This document shows, piece by piece, positions 7,556-15,862 of a DNA stretch of 64,000 bases. Source of the stretch: Oscillospiraceae bacterium. Its GTDB lineage: Bacteria; Bacillota; Clostridia; Oscillospirales; Ruminococcaceae. A program made the position numbers and the translations under genes. The stretch is from contig JAJQGT010000006.1 in NCBI GenBank assembly GCA_021201135.1, positions 561,548 through 625,547 on the forward strand. Reading direction: 5' to 3'. Within the stretch, counting starts at the first letter, position 1. The number at the start of each line of letters is the position of its first letter. The notes under the pieces were generated by a model. That model saw only the letters and a program-made list of their open reading frames with translations. It made no database searches and was not told where the DNA came from.

Positions 7556-8830
7556 ATGATGAAGATTTATAATTATTCGGAAGCAAGCGATGAGATATTC
7601 AAAAAGCCGGTTGATGCGCAATCAGTGGCTGACACTGTTTCGGAGATTATCGCGAACGTCAAGGAAAACGGCGACAAGGCTCTGAAAGAGTATTCTTTGA
7701 AGTTCGATAAAACCGAGATTGAAGATTTCAGGGTTTCGGACGAAGAGATTGAAGCGGCTTATGAGTCTGTTGAGCCGGAATTCATAAGAATTCTTAATGA
7801 AGCGGCAGATAATATCCGCGACTTCCACAAGCACCAGTTAAGGAGCTCGTTCGTCGTCTCCGAGAAGGACGGCATCGTTTGCGGGCAGAAGATTATTCCT
7901 TTTGCGAAAGTGGGGCTCTATGTCCCCGGAGGAACTGCGGCTTATCCGTCGACGGTTCTGATGGACGCCGTTCCCGCAAAGCTTGCAGGTTGCGGCGAGA
8001 TAGTCATGGTCACTCCCCCATCGAAGGACGGTGGCATCAACAAATATATCCTTGCCGCCGCTAAGATTGCCGGCATCGACAGAATTTACAAGGTCGGCGG
8101 TGCACAGGCTGTTGCGGCTCTGGCATACGGCACCGAGAGCATTCCGAGAGTCGACAAGATTGTCGGTCCCGGAAACGCATTCGTCGCAGAGGCGAAGCGT
8201 CAGGTTTACGGCGAGGTCGCTATCGACATGATTGCGGGTCCGAGCGATATTCTTGTAGTTGCCGACGACAAGAGCAATCCCCGGTTTGTTGCGGCGGATT
8301 TACTCTCACAAGCCGAGCATGACAAGCTTGCAAGCGCTGTCTTAGTTACAGATTCAAAAGAGCTTGCCGAAGCGGTTCAGGCTGAGATAGAAGTACAGCT
8401 TTCGAAGCTCCCGAGAGAAGAGATTGCAAGGGCATCCATTGAGCGCAACGGGAAAATCATCGTTACAAAAGATATTTCCGAGGCAATAGAGGTCGCGAAC
8501 CTGATAGCTCCCGAGCACATCGAGCTTTGCCTTGACAATCCGTTTGACGTCCTGGACAAAGTCAAGAACGCCGGCTCAATCTTTATGGGAAGGTACTGCC
8601 CGGAAGCTCTCGGCGACTACCTGAGCGGCGCAAACCACACTCTTCCTACGAACGGTTCGGCAAGGTTCTCCTCTCCCCTTTCGGTTGACGACTTTGTCAA
8701 AAAGTCGCAGTTCACCTATTACACCAAAGAAGCTTTCGAAAAAGTGTATGGCGACGTTGCCTACTTCGCCGAAAAAGAGGGCTTGCAGGCACACGCAAAG
8801 AGCGCACTTATAAGATTTGAAGAAATATAA
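7556..8830 (+). CDS. hisD: Histidinol dehydrogenase
   Basis: This NAD-dependent zinc enzyme oxidises L-histidinol to histidine in two steps, the end of the pathway. The 424-residue length is normal. Conserved pieces include YVPGGTAAYPS, the GPGNAFVAEAKR signature, AGPSDILV, a zinc-ligand region SQAEHDKLASA, and the catalytic pair in IAPEHIEL. Two adjacent ATG codons (7556, 7559) follow AAAGGGG; either could start. It lies 8 bases after hisG. Confidence 0.96.
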   Translation: MMKIYNYSEASDEIFKKPVDAQSVADTVSEIIANVKENGDKALKEYSLKFDKTEIEDFRVSDEEIEAAYESVEPEFIRILNEAADNIRDFHKHQLRSSFVVSEKDGIVCGQKIIPFAKVGLYVPGGTAAYPSTVLMDAVPAKLAGCGEIVMVTPPSKDGGINKYILAAAKIAGIDRIYKVGGAQAVAALAYGTESIPRVDKIVGPGNAFVAEAKRQVYGEVAIDMIAGPSDILVVADDKSNPRFVAADLLSQAEHDKLASAVLVTDSKELAEAVQAEIEVQLSKLPREEIARASIERNGKIIVTKDISEAIEVANLIAPEHIELCLDNPFDVLDKVKNAGSIFMGRYCPEALGDYLSGANHTLPTNGSARFSSPLSVDDFVKKSQFTYYTKEAFEKVYGDVAYFAEKEGLQAHAKSALIRFEEI

Positions 8831-8847
8831 TGGGAGTTTATGTTTAT

Positions 8848-9918
8848 ATGAACAGCTTTCTGATTTCAAAATACAAAGATGTTGAGCCCTATGTTCCCGG
8901 CGAACAGCCGAGAGACAAGAAGTACATCAAGCTCAACACGAACGAATCGCCCTATCCTCCGTCGGAGGCGGTGTTGAAGGCGGTTGAGGACTCGGGAAGA
9001 AGCCTACAGCTCTATCCCGACCCTGCTTGCAGAGACCTGAGAGCGGCGCTCGCCGGAAGCCTCGGGCTCGAACCCGGGAATATCCTCCCGACAAACGGCT
9101 CGGATGAGGTTTTGAGCCTCAGTTTCATGGCGTACGCTCACGACGAGAAGCCGGCATATTACGCAAATGTCACCTATGGGTTCTACGACGTTCTGAGCGG
9201 GCTTTTCAATGTCAAGGCAAAGCACTTTGCACTTGAAAGCGATTTCACGATTGATATCAACCGATACTGTGGGCTCGACAGGGGGCTTATCGTGATTGCG
9301 AATCCGAATGCGCCGACGGGAATTGCCATCGGCGTTGACGAAATCGAAAAGATTTGCAAAGAGAGTCCCCGGTGCGTGGTTCTCATTGATGAGGCTTATG
9401 TCGAATTCGGTGCCGAAAGCTGTGTCGGGCTCGTTAAGAAATACCCGAATCTCATCGTTTCGAGAACATACTCGAAATCGATGTCTTTGGCGGGTGCAAG
9501 GCTCGGCTATGCGATTGCGAATGAAGAGAGAATCAGGGAGCTTGAAACACTCAAGTATGCCCTGAACCCCTACTCGGTCAACAGAACAGCCCTTGCGGCG
9601 GGAGTTGCGGCAGTTAAGGACATCGAGTACTATCGTAACAACTGCAAACTGGTTGCCGAGACGAGAGGCAGAACGACTGAAAAGCTTAAGGAGCTCGGAT
9701 TTGAGCTCACCGATTCGAAGACGAATTTTGTATTTTGCAGGCACCCGGGTGTTCCGGCTTCGGAGCTTTCCGAAAAGCTTCGCGAGGCGGGAATACTTGT
9801 CAGACACTTCACCGGAGAGCGGACAAACGACTGGTTAAGAATCAGCATCGGCACTCCCGAGAATATGCTTGCACTGACCGATACACTAAAAGAAATATTG
9901 AACGGAGGTAAGTCATGA
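8848..9918 (+). CDS. hisC: Histidinol-phosphate aminotransferase
   Basis: This PLP enzyme transfers an amino group from glutamate to imidazole acetol phosphate. It is a fold-type I aminotransferase with KLNTNESPYPPS near the N-terminus, NPNAPTG, the DEAYVEF segment, and the PLP lysine in SRTYSKSMSLAGARLG. The start is set at ATG 8848 (MNSFLISKYKD), which matches the family's usual N-terminus and has GGGAG 11 bases upstream. An in-frame ATG at 8830, overlapping the hisD stop, would add six residues. The stop overlaps the hisB start (ATGA). Confidence 0.93.
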   Translation: MNSFLISKYKDVEPYVPGEQPRDKKYIKLNTNESPYPPSEAVLKAVEDSGRSLQLYPDPACRDLRAALAGSLGLEPGNILPTNGSDEVLSLSFMAYAHDEKPAYYANVTYGFYDVLSGLFNVKAKHFALESDFTIDINRYCGLDRGLIVIANPNAPTGIAIGVDEIEKICKESPRCVVLIDEAYVEFGAESCVGLVKKYPNLIVSRTYSKSMSLAGARLGYAIANEERIRELETLKYALNPYSVNRTALAAGVAAVKDIEYYRNNCKLVAETRGRTTEKLKELGFELTDSKTNFVFCRHPGVPASELSEKLREAGILVRHFTGERTNDWLRISIGTPENMLALTDTLKEILNGGKS

Positions 9919-10502
9919 GAGAAGCTGTTATTGAAAGAAAGACCGCCGAGACGAATATCAAGCTATATCTGAACCTGGATGCTCCCGACGGGTCGGAAAT
10001 CGACACCGGTTGCGGATTTCTTGACCATATGCTGACGCTTTTCGCCAAGCACTCGGGCTTCTGCCTTAAAGTGAATTGTAAAGGCGACACGCTTGTCGAC
10101 TATCACCACACGGTTGAGGATATCGGCATCTGCCTGGGGCTTGCTCTGAAGGAAGCACTCGGAGATATGGCGGGCATCACACGCTACGGCTGGGCAGTTA
10201 TTCCGATGGATGAGGCTCTTGTCCTTACTTCCGTCGACATTTCGGGAAGAGCGTATCTTGCCTGCATTCTTGACATTCCCACCCAGAAGGTCGGGGATTT
10301 CGACACGGAGCTTTGCGAGGAATTCATGGCGGCTCTGGCAAGAAGCGCAGGACTCACACTTCACATCCGTCAGCTTGACGGCAGAAACAGCCACCATATT
10401 ATAGAGTGCACGTTCAAGTGCCTTGCGAAAAGTTTAAAAACGGCGGTGTCCATTGACCCCAAGGCTATGGGTGCGGTGCCGTCAACAAAGGGAGTAATCT
10501 GA
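9915..10502 (+). CDS. hisB: Imidazoleglycerol-phosphate dehydratase
   Basis: This monofunctional HisB dehydrates imidazoleglycerol phosphate to imidazole acetol phosphate using two manganese ions. At 195 residues it has no fused phosphatase, which agrees with the separate PHP phosphatase later in the operon. Metal-binding histidine motifs are visible: DHMLTLFAKHSG, YHHTVEDIG and SHHIIECTFK. The start overlaps hisC by four bases (ATGA). Confidence 0.96.
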   Translation: MREAVIERKTAETNIKLYLNLDAPDGSEIDTGCGFLDHMLTLFAKHSGFCLKVNCKGDTLVDYHHTVEDIGICLGLALKEALGDMAGITRYGWAVIPMDEALVLTSVDISGRAYLACILDIPTQKVGDFDTELCEEFMAALARSAGLTLHIRQLDGRNSHHIIECTFKCLAKSLKTAVSIDPKAMGAVPSTKGVI

Positions 10503-10503
10503 A

Positions 10504-11121
10504 TTGGGAACTGTTATTATTGACTACGGCGTCGGGAACCTGTTCTCCCTGTCGATGGGGCTTCGGAAAATCGGTGTGAGCGCCGAGATAACCGCCGATG
10601 TCGAAAAGATTAAGAACGCCGAGCGGCTCATTCTCCCCGGTGTGGGAGCCTTTGAGGGTGCGGCGAACAAACTTCGCGAATCGGGGCTTGCGGACTTGAT
10701 TAAAGAAGAGACCGGAAACGGCAAGCCGCTGATGGGCATCTGCCTCGGAATGCAGTTACTTTTTGACGAGAGCTACGAGTATGGCACCCACAAGGGTCTC
10801 GGGCTTATCCCCGGGAAGGTTGTGCCACTCAAGGGCTATATCGACGAAAGCCTCAAGATTCCGCACATCGGTTGGAATGCTCTTGAGATACTCAAGCCCG
10901 AGTGCCCGATATTCAAGTATAGCGAGCAAGGCGACCACGTTTACTTTGTGCATTCGTTCTATGCAACGGATTGCGAAGCCGATACGGCGGCGGTTACCGA
11001 GTATTCGAAGGCGGTGACGGCGACTGTGTGGAAGGATAACGTCTATGGTTGCCAGTTCCACCCGGAAAAGAGTGGCGAGAAGGGGCTTAAAATCCCGAAA
11101 GCTTTCTGTGAGCTGAGTTAG
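10504..11121 (+). CDS. hisH: Imidazole glycerol phosphate synthase, glutaminase subunit
   Basis: HisH releases ammonia from glutamine and passes it to HisF. This class I amidotransferase of 205 residues has the nucleophile elbow GICLGMQLLF (catalytic Cys) and the His-Glu pair in QFHPEKSG. The start is TTG at 10504: GGGAG at 10490-10494 is 9 bases upstream and no ATG or GTG fits better. It begins one base after the hisB stop. Its partner hisF lies two genes downstream, with hisA between, a common order. Confidence 0.95.
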   Translation: MGTVIIDYGVGNLFSLSMGLRKIGVSAEITADVEKIKNAERLILPGVGAFEGAANKLRESGLADLIKEETGNGKPLMGICLGMQLLFDESYEYGTHKGLGLIPGKVVPLKGYIDESLKIPHIGWNALEILKPECPIFKYSEQGDHVYFVHSFYATDCEADTAAVTEYSKAVTATVWKDNVYGCQFHPEKSGEKGLKIPKAFCELS

Positions 11122-11133
11122 TGAGGTTTTAGT

Positions 11134-11847
11134 ATGAAAATTTATCCCGCTGTTGACATCCTCGGCGGTAAGGCTGTCCGGCTTTACAAGGGCGACTATT
11201 CGGAGAAGACCGACTATGGCGACCCGGTCGAGGCAGCTATGAGATTAAAGGAGCTCGGCGCCGAGTTCTTACACATCGTCGACCTCGACGGTGCTAAGAG
11301 CGGAGACACGCCGAACCTCGGCATCATCTCCGAAATTGCCAAGAAAACCGACGTTTTTGTCGAAGTCGGAGGTGGAATCCGCTCGATTGAAACGGTCGAG
11401 AAATATCTGTCGAACGGGCTCAGCAGAGTTATAATCGGCACTGCGGCTGTGACGGACAGAGATTTCCTTTGTAAAGCTGTTTCGCGTTACAGCGACAGGA
11501 TTGCTGTAGGTGCCGATATTCTTGACGGAAGCGTCAGGATTTCGGGCTGGCTTTCGGACAGCGGAATCACAATCTCCGATTTCATGACCAACATGGAGGC
11601 TATCGGGGTCAAGACCGTTATCTGCACGGATATCTCGAAGGACGGAGCTTTGAAGGGCACGAACATTGCCCTTTACGAAAAGCTCTGCCGGGACTTCCCC
11701 ACTGTTGAGATAGTCGCTTCCGGAGGAGTTACAGCTCTCGAAGAAATTACGGAGCTCAAGAGTGCCGGAGTTTCCGGGGCTATCATCGGAAAAGCGTATT
11801 ACACGGGAATGATTGATATAGGAAAGGCGATTGAGGCGGCAAGATGA
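11134..11847 (+). CDS. hisA: Phosphoribosylformimino-AICAR phosphate isomerase
   Basis: HisA is a TIM-barrel enzyme that isomerises ProFAR to PRFAR. The 237-residue protein has the N-terminal [15 protein letters not shown] (catalytic Asp near residue 8), a central EVGGGIRS phosphate-binding segment, and the second catalytic Asp in [12 protein letters not shown]. It ends with ASGGV and an IIGKAYYTG segment. The stop overlaps the hisF start by four bases. Confidence 0.96.
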   Translation: MKIYPAVDILGGKAVRLYKGDYSEKTDYGDPVEAAMRLKELGAEFLHIVDLDGAKSGDTPNLGIISEIAKKTDVFVEVGGGIRSIETVEKYLSNGLSRVIIGTAAVTDRDFLCKAVSRYSDRIAVGADILDGSVRISGWLSDSGITISDFMTNMEAIGVKTVICTDISKDGALKGTNIALYEKLCRDFPTVEIVASGGVTALEEITELKSAGVSGAIIGKAYYTGMIDIGKAIEAAR

Positions 11848-12602
11848 TTACGAAAAGAATTATCCCCTGCTTGGACGTCAGGAACGGCAGGGTTGTTAAA
11901 GGGACGAAATTTGAGGGGCTGGCGGACGTGTCCGACCCGGTATCCCTCGCAGAGTTTTACTCGGGTTCGGGAGCCGACGAGCTCGTCTTTTATGATATCA
12001 CGGCTTCGAGCGACGGTAGAAGACTTATCTGGGACGTGCTGAGGCGGACTGCAGAGAATGTGTTTATCCCTCTCACCGTCGGCGGAGGAATCAACTCAAT
12101 AGACGACTTCGACATGGCTTTAAAGTGCGGAGCCGACAAGGTGAGCGTCAATTCGGGAGCTATTGCGAACCCGGAGCTCATCCGCGAGGCGGCGGAGCTT
12201 TACGGCTCGCAGTGCGTGGTTCTGAGCATCGACGCAAAAAGAACGGAAAGCGGCTTCACCGTCTTCACGAAGGGCAATCGAGTCAGAACCGAGCTTGATG
12301 CGGTTGAATGGGCGAAGTATGGCGAAAGCCTCGGCGCCGGAGAGATAGTCTTGAACTCAATCGACACGGACGGAGTCAAGGACGGCTTCGACCTCGAGAT
12401 GCTTAAGGCGGTTTCGGACGCCGTGAGCATACCGGTTATCGCTTCGGGCGGAGCCGGAAAAAAAGAGGACTTCCTCGAGCTCTTCAAGACACTTGACAAA
12501 GTCGACGCAGGGCTTGCGGCTTCCGTCTTCCACTTCGGGACGATTGATATAAGAGATTTAAAGAAATATCTTGCCGAGAACGGCATCAATATGAGAATAT
12601 AG
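11844..12602 (+). CDS. hisF: Imidazole glycerol phosphate synthase, cyclase subunit
   Basis: HisF uses ammonia from HisH to convert PRFAR to imidazoleglycerol phosphate and AICAR. The 252-residue TIM barrel shares the pattern of His[16 protein letters not shown] at the N-terminus, LTVGGGINS, and the second catalytic Asp in [13 protein letters not shown]. The C-terminal phosphate loops are intact ([11 protein letters not shown]). The start overlaps hisA (ATGA). Confidence 0.96.
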   Translation: MITKRIIPCLDVRNGRVVKGTKFEGLADVSDPVSLAEFYSGSGADELVFYDITASSDGRRLIWDVLRRTAENVFIPLTVGGGINSIDDFDMALKCGADKVSVNSGAIANPELIREAAELYGSQCVVLSIDAKRTESGFTVFTKGNRVRTELDAVEWAKYGESLGAGEIVLNSIDTDGVKDGFDLEMLKAVSDAVSIPVIASGGAGKKEDFLELFKTLDKVDAGLAASVFHFGTIDIRDLKKYLAENGINMRI

Positions 12603-12610
12603 GTGATAAA

Positions 12611-13273
12611 ATGCTTAATATAGACGAACTTAAATTTGATGAAAAGGGGCTTATTCCCGCGATTGTGGTTGACGCTAAGTCTGGAAAAGTGCTGACTCTG
12701 GCATATATGAATCGGGAGAGTCTCGGGATTTCTATGGAAAAAGGGCTCACCTGCTTCTGGTCACGTTCACGGCAGGAGCTCTGGCTCAAGGGCGAGACGA
12801 GCGGCAACTATCAGCACATAGTGAGCATCACCGCCGACTGCGACAGGGACGCCCTTGTCGTTACCGTTGAAAAAGACGGTCCCGCTTGCCACATGGGCAC
12901 AGACAGTTGCTTTAACGACAAGGTCTATCAGTCGGAGACGCTCCGGGATTTCAGCTATCAGGAGCTCTACGACCAGATTTCTGGGAGAAAGGACAGTCCG
13001 AAGGAGGGCTCCTACACCACCTATCTCTTCGAGAAGGGTCTTGACAAGATTCTCAAGAAGGTCGGCGAGGAGTGCACAGAGGTCATCATCGCCGGAAAGG
13101 CTGAGGACAAAAAAGAGACCATCTACGAGATTTCCGACCTAATATACCACCTGTTCGTTCTGATGGCGGAGTCGGGCATCAGCCTTGACGACATCTGGGA
13201 CGAGCTTGCGAGCAGACACGTCAAGGACAGCCTCGTCGTCGACAAGAAGGTCAAGCAGGAGAAGATGGTATGA
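12611..13273 (+). CDS. hisI: Bifunctional phosphoribosyl-AMP cyclohydrolase / phosphoribosyl-ATP diphosphatase
   Basis: This fused HisIE protein performs steps two and three of the pathway. Residues 1-110 form the cyclohydrolase, with [18 protein letters not shown] and the zinc/metal segment DCDRDALVV. Residues 115-215 form the MazG-like pyrophosphohydrolase, with [14 protein letters not shown] and an all-helical remainder. The length of 220 residues suits the fusion. The stop overlaps the next gene's ATG. Confidence 0.95.
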   Translation: MLNIDELKFDEKGLIPAIVVDAKSGKVLTLAYMNRESLGISMEKGLTCFWSRSRQELWLKGETSGNYQHIVSITADCDRDALVVTVEKDGPACHMGTDSCFNDKVYQSETLRDFSYQELYDQISGRKDSPKEGSYTTYLFEKGLDKILKKVGEECTEVIIAGKAEDKKETIYEISDLIYHLFVLMAESGISLDDIWDELASRHVKDSLVVDKKVKQEKMV

Positions 13274-14076
13274 TTCCCAAGCAGAATCTCCACACCCACT
13301 GTACTTTCTGTGATGGCAAGGACGAGCCGGAAGAGGTTGTAAAAGAAGCGATTCGGCTCGGAATGACCTCTCTTGGATTCTCTTCTCACAGCTTCACGGG
13401 AAACCCGAAGGTTGACGGGATGCGGGACGAGCGAGGATATATCGACTGCATCAATGCCCTGAAAGTGAAGTATCAAGGCAAAATCGAGATTTTCTTGGGC
13501 GTCGAGCGGGACTGCTTCACCGAGATTTCGGGGCTCGAGGACGAATACGACTACAAAATCGGGTCGGTTCACTACCTGAAAATCGGCGAGGAATACGAAG
13601 CGGTCGACTGGTCCAAGGACAGGCTCAAGAACACCTGCGAGAAGTATTTCGGCGGCGATATGACGATGCTTTGCGAGGCTTATTTTGAGCTTGAAAGCAA
13701 TGTAGTTAAGATGACCGACTGCAATATCATCGGGCACTTCGATCTTATTACTCTTTTTTCCGGGATGGACGACAGAGAAAACCGGAGATTTATAGATGCC
13801 GAGATGGCGGCTTTGGATGAGCTATTAAAGACAGATGCTCTGTTTGAGGTGAACACCGGAGCGATGGCAAGAGGATATCGGACTGTCCCCTACCCGTCCG
13901 AAAGATGCCTGAGAAAAATCCGTGAAAAGAATGGCAGGGTTATCATCTCGTCCGACTGCCACGACCGCTCGAAGCTTCTTTATGGGTTCGATGCGGCGGC
14001 GGAGCTTATCAAAAAATGCGGATTCAGGGAAGTGTACATTCTGACTGACGGCGGATTTGAGCCGGTCGGTCTTTAG
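13270..14076 (+). CDS. hisK: Histidinol-phosphatase, PHP family
   Basis: This 268-residue PHP-domain phosphatase should remove phosphate from histidinol phosphate, the one step not covered by the other genes here. The metal-binding motifs are HTHCTFCDG at the N-terminus, a GFSSHS segment, a GSVHYL segment, IGHFDLI, and [11 protein letters not shown] near the C-terminus. Its ATG overlaps the hisIE stop. Its place at the end of a complete his operon makes the histidinol phosphatase role much more likely than another PHP hydrolase. Gene names in use are hisK or hisJ. Confidence 0.92.
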   Translation: MIPKQNLHTHCTFCDGKDEPEEVVKEAIRLGMTSLGFSSHSFTGNPKVDGMRDERGYIDCINALKVKYQGKIEIFLGVERDCFTEISGLEDEYDYKIGSVHYLKIGEEYEAVDWSKDRLKNTCEKYFGGDMTMLCEAYFELESNVVKMTDCNIIGHFDLITLFSGMDDRENRRFIDAEMAALDELLKTDALFEVNTGAMARGYRTVPYPSERCLRKIREKNGRVIISSDCHDRSKLLYGFDAAAELIKKCGFREVYILTDGGFEPVGL

Positions 14077-14090
14077 AAAGGATTTTGGAT

Positions 14091-15098
14091 ATGAGTAAAT
14101 TTATTGTTCCGGAAGGCTACACAAGCAGTCTCACGCCCTACGAGACGCAGACGGCAATCGGACTTATCAAGCGGAGCTTCGAGATAAGCCTTTGTCAGGC
14201 ACTGAACCTCAAGCGTGCCTCCGCTCCCCTGTTTGTCGACAACATGCGGGGCTTGAACGACGACCTTAACGGCGTCGAGAGACCGGTTTCGTTCGAAATC
14301 AAGGAGACCGGTGAGAACGCCGAGGTTGTCCATTCGCTTGCGAAGTGGAAGAGGCTTGCCTTGAAGGAATACGGCTTCCACGAGGGCGAGGGCATCTATA
14401 CCGACATGAACGCCATCAGGCGGGACGAAGAGCTTGACAATCTCCACTCGGTCTATGTCGACCAGTGGGACTGGGAGCGAATCATCACCCGCGAGGACAG
14501 AAACCTTGATTTCCTCAAGGGCATTGTCCAGAAGATTGTTGACTGCGTTGTGGACACATCTGAAATCGTAACTAAAGTCTATCCGAATGTCAGGTGCCGT
14601 CTTTCAAGAAACGTCTCGTTTGTCACGGCTCAGGAGTTAGAGGATATGTACCCCGACCTCACTCCGAAAGAGCGCGAAAATGAATATCTGAAGCTCCACA
14701 AAACCGCCTTCATCATCGGCATCGGCGACCTGCTCAAGTCCGGCGAAAAGCACGACGGCAGAGCTCCCGACTATGACGACTGGAGCCTGAACGGCGACAT
14801 TCTCATGTGGAACGAAACCCTCGGCTGTGCGTTCGAGCTCTCGTCGATGGGAATAAGAGTTGACGCCGAGTCCCTCAAGGCTCAGCTCAAAAAAGCCGGT
14901 TGCGAATGGCGCTCGGGACTACAGTTCCACAAGATGCTCCTCTCGAATGAGCTCCCCCTCACCATCGGCGGCGGCATCGGTCAGTCAAGACTCTGCATGC
15001 TCCTCCTCGGCAAAGCCCACATCGGCGAGGTGCAGGTTTCCATCTGGGACAAAGACACGATGGAAACTGCCGAAAAAGCCGGCATCAAGCTTCTGTAA
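14091..15098 (+). CDS. asnA: Aspartate-ammonia ligase (asparagine synthetase A)
   Basis: AsnA makes asparagine from aspartate, ATP and ammonia. It is a class II aminoacyl-tRNA synthetase-like enzyme of about 335 residues, matching the family. Visible segments include RPVSFEIKETGENAEVVHSL, YVDQWDWE and the C-terminal TIGGGIGQSRLCMLLL. ATG 14091 is chosen because AAAGGA lies 8 bases upstream; a TTG two codons earlier is less well placed. It begins only 14 bases after hisK and ends before a strong terminator, so it is probably transcribed with the his genes. A link of asparagine synthesis to histidine control is unusual. Confidence 0.93.
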   Translation: MSKFIVPEGYTSSLTPYETQTAIGLIKRSFEISLCQALNLKRASAPLFVDNMRGLNDDLNGVERPVSFEIKETGENAEVVHSLAKWKRLALKEYGFHEGEGIYTDMNAIRRDEELDNLHSVYVDQWDWERIITREDRNLDFLKGIVQKIVDCVVDTSEIVTKVYPNVRCRLSRNVSFVTAQELEDMYPDLTPKERENEYLKLHKTAFIIGIGDLLKSGEKHDGRAPDYDDWSLNGDILMWNETLGCAFELSSMGIRVDAESLKAQLKKAGCEWRSGLQFHKMLLSNELPLTIGGGIGQSRLCMLLLGKAHIGEVQVSIWDKDTMETAEKAGIKLL

Positions 15099-15113
15099 CG
15101 TAAAATTTGCATT

Positions 15114-15148
15114 AAAAATCCCGTCCGGATTAATGGGCGGGATTTTTT
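15114..15148 (+). terminator. Terminator of the his-asnA operon
   Basis: AAAAATCCCGTCC pairs over 13 bp (one G-T) with GGGCGGGATTTTT, followed by further T. It can work in both directions and also faces the end of the minus-strand gene at 15158. Confidence 0.9.
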
Positions 15149-15157
15149 AATGTAGGT

Positions 15158-15733
15158 TTACATATTCAGCTCAAAAGTGGCGACTTCGTCATGGAATTTC
15201 ATAAGCATTCTTCTGCCACTGCCGATGATGTCGTAGCTGACGACAACATCGAGGCGGGCGCCGACTTCACCGGTCAGGAGGATTTCGGCATCTATGCTGT
15301 TGTCGCCGGCACATATTACGACTTCGCAGCCGTCGTTATAGGTGATGTCGGACTTTGAGACTTCCGAGCCGTCGGAATTATACGCCATGCGGGAGATAGT
15401 GCCTTCAGGGAGCTGAATGCTTGCCTTGATATTCTTGATATCATAAGAGCCTGCAGAGTCGCTTTGATAGAGATTCAGCCTGAGGATATAGACGTTGTCC
15501 TCCTCGGAAAGAGGTTCGAGGCTGTAACTGCACAAGAGCTCGATGCTCTCGCCGCTTTTCATAACAGTTTTCTGGGATTGAAGACAGTTCATGCCGTCGA
15601 CAACCTGCTCAAGCGCTGAAATCTCCTCGATTTCGTCATAGGAAAGTGCCGCACAAACGGCTGTTATCCCAATCGCAATCACTAAAAGCAGAAGTATTGA
15701 CTTTTTCAGAATTGATTTGGAAGCTTCGTTCAT
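15158..15733 (-). CDS. Small exported or membrane-anchored protein of unknown function
   Basis: This 191-residue protein has one hydrophobic segment at residues 10-30 (ILLLLVIAIGITAVCAAL), which could be an uncleaved anchor or signal peptide. The rest is predicted to be beta-rich and acidic, with several Tyr-Asp and Ser-rich strands. No family was recognised. It starts at ATG 15733 after GGGGGA. An extended -10 (TGCTATAAT, minus strand, near 15767-15775) is a possible promoter. It lies alone between the his operon and the MutS-like gene. Confidence 0.65.
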   Translation of the reverse strand: MNEASKSILKKSILLLLVIAIGITAVCAALSYDEIEEISALEQVVDGMNCLQSQKTVMKSGESIELLCSYSLEPLSEEDNVYILRLNLYQSDSAGSYDIKNIKASIQLPEGTISRMAYNSDGSEVSKSDITYNDGCEVVICAGDNSIDAEILLTGEVGARLDVVVSYDIIGSGRRMLMKFHDEVATFELNM

Positions 15734-15836
15734 ATTGATTCCCCCGATAATTATTTTTCCGATTACATTATAGCATAAAAATTATTAAGACGCCATACGA
15801 AAAAACATTAAGTTTTTGCGGGATTTCTTAATAATT

Positions 15837-15858
15837 AAAGCCCGATTGCTCGGGCTTT
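15837..15858 (-). terminator. Terminator after the MutS-like gene
   Basis: AAAGCCCGA and TCGGGCTTT form a 9-bp stem with a 4-nt loop just beyond the stop codon. T-rich sequence follows on both strands. Confidence 0.65.
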
Positions 15859-15862
15859 TGAT

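Noticed and set aside
9004-9807. 267-codon open frame opposite hisC
   Set aside because: Antisense shadow inside an essential operon gene; no own promoter or ribosome binding site.
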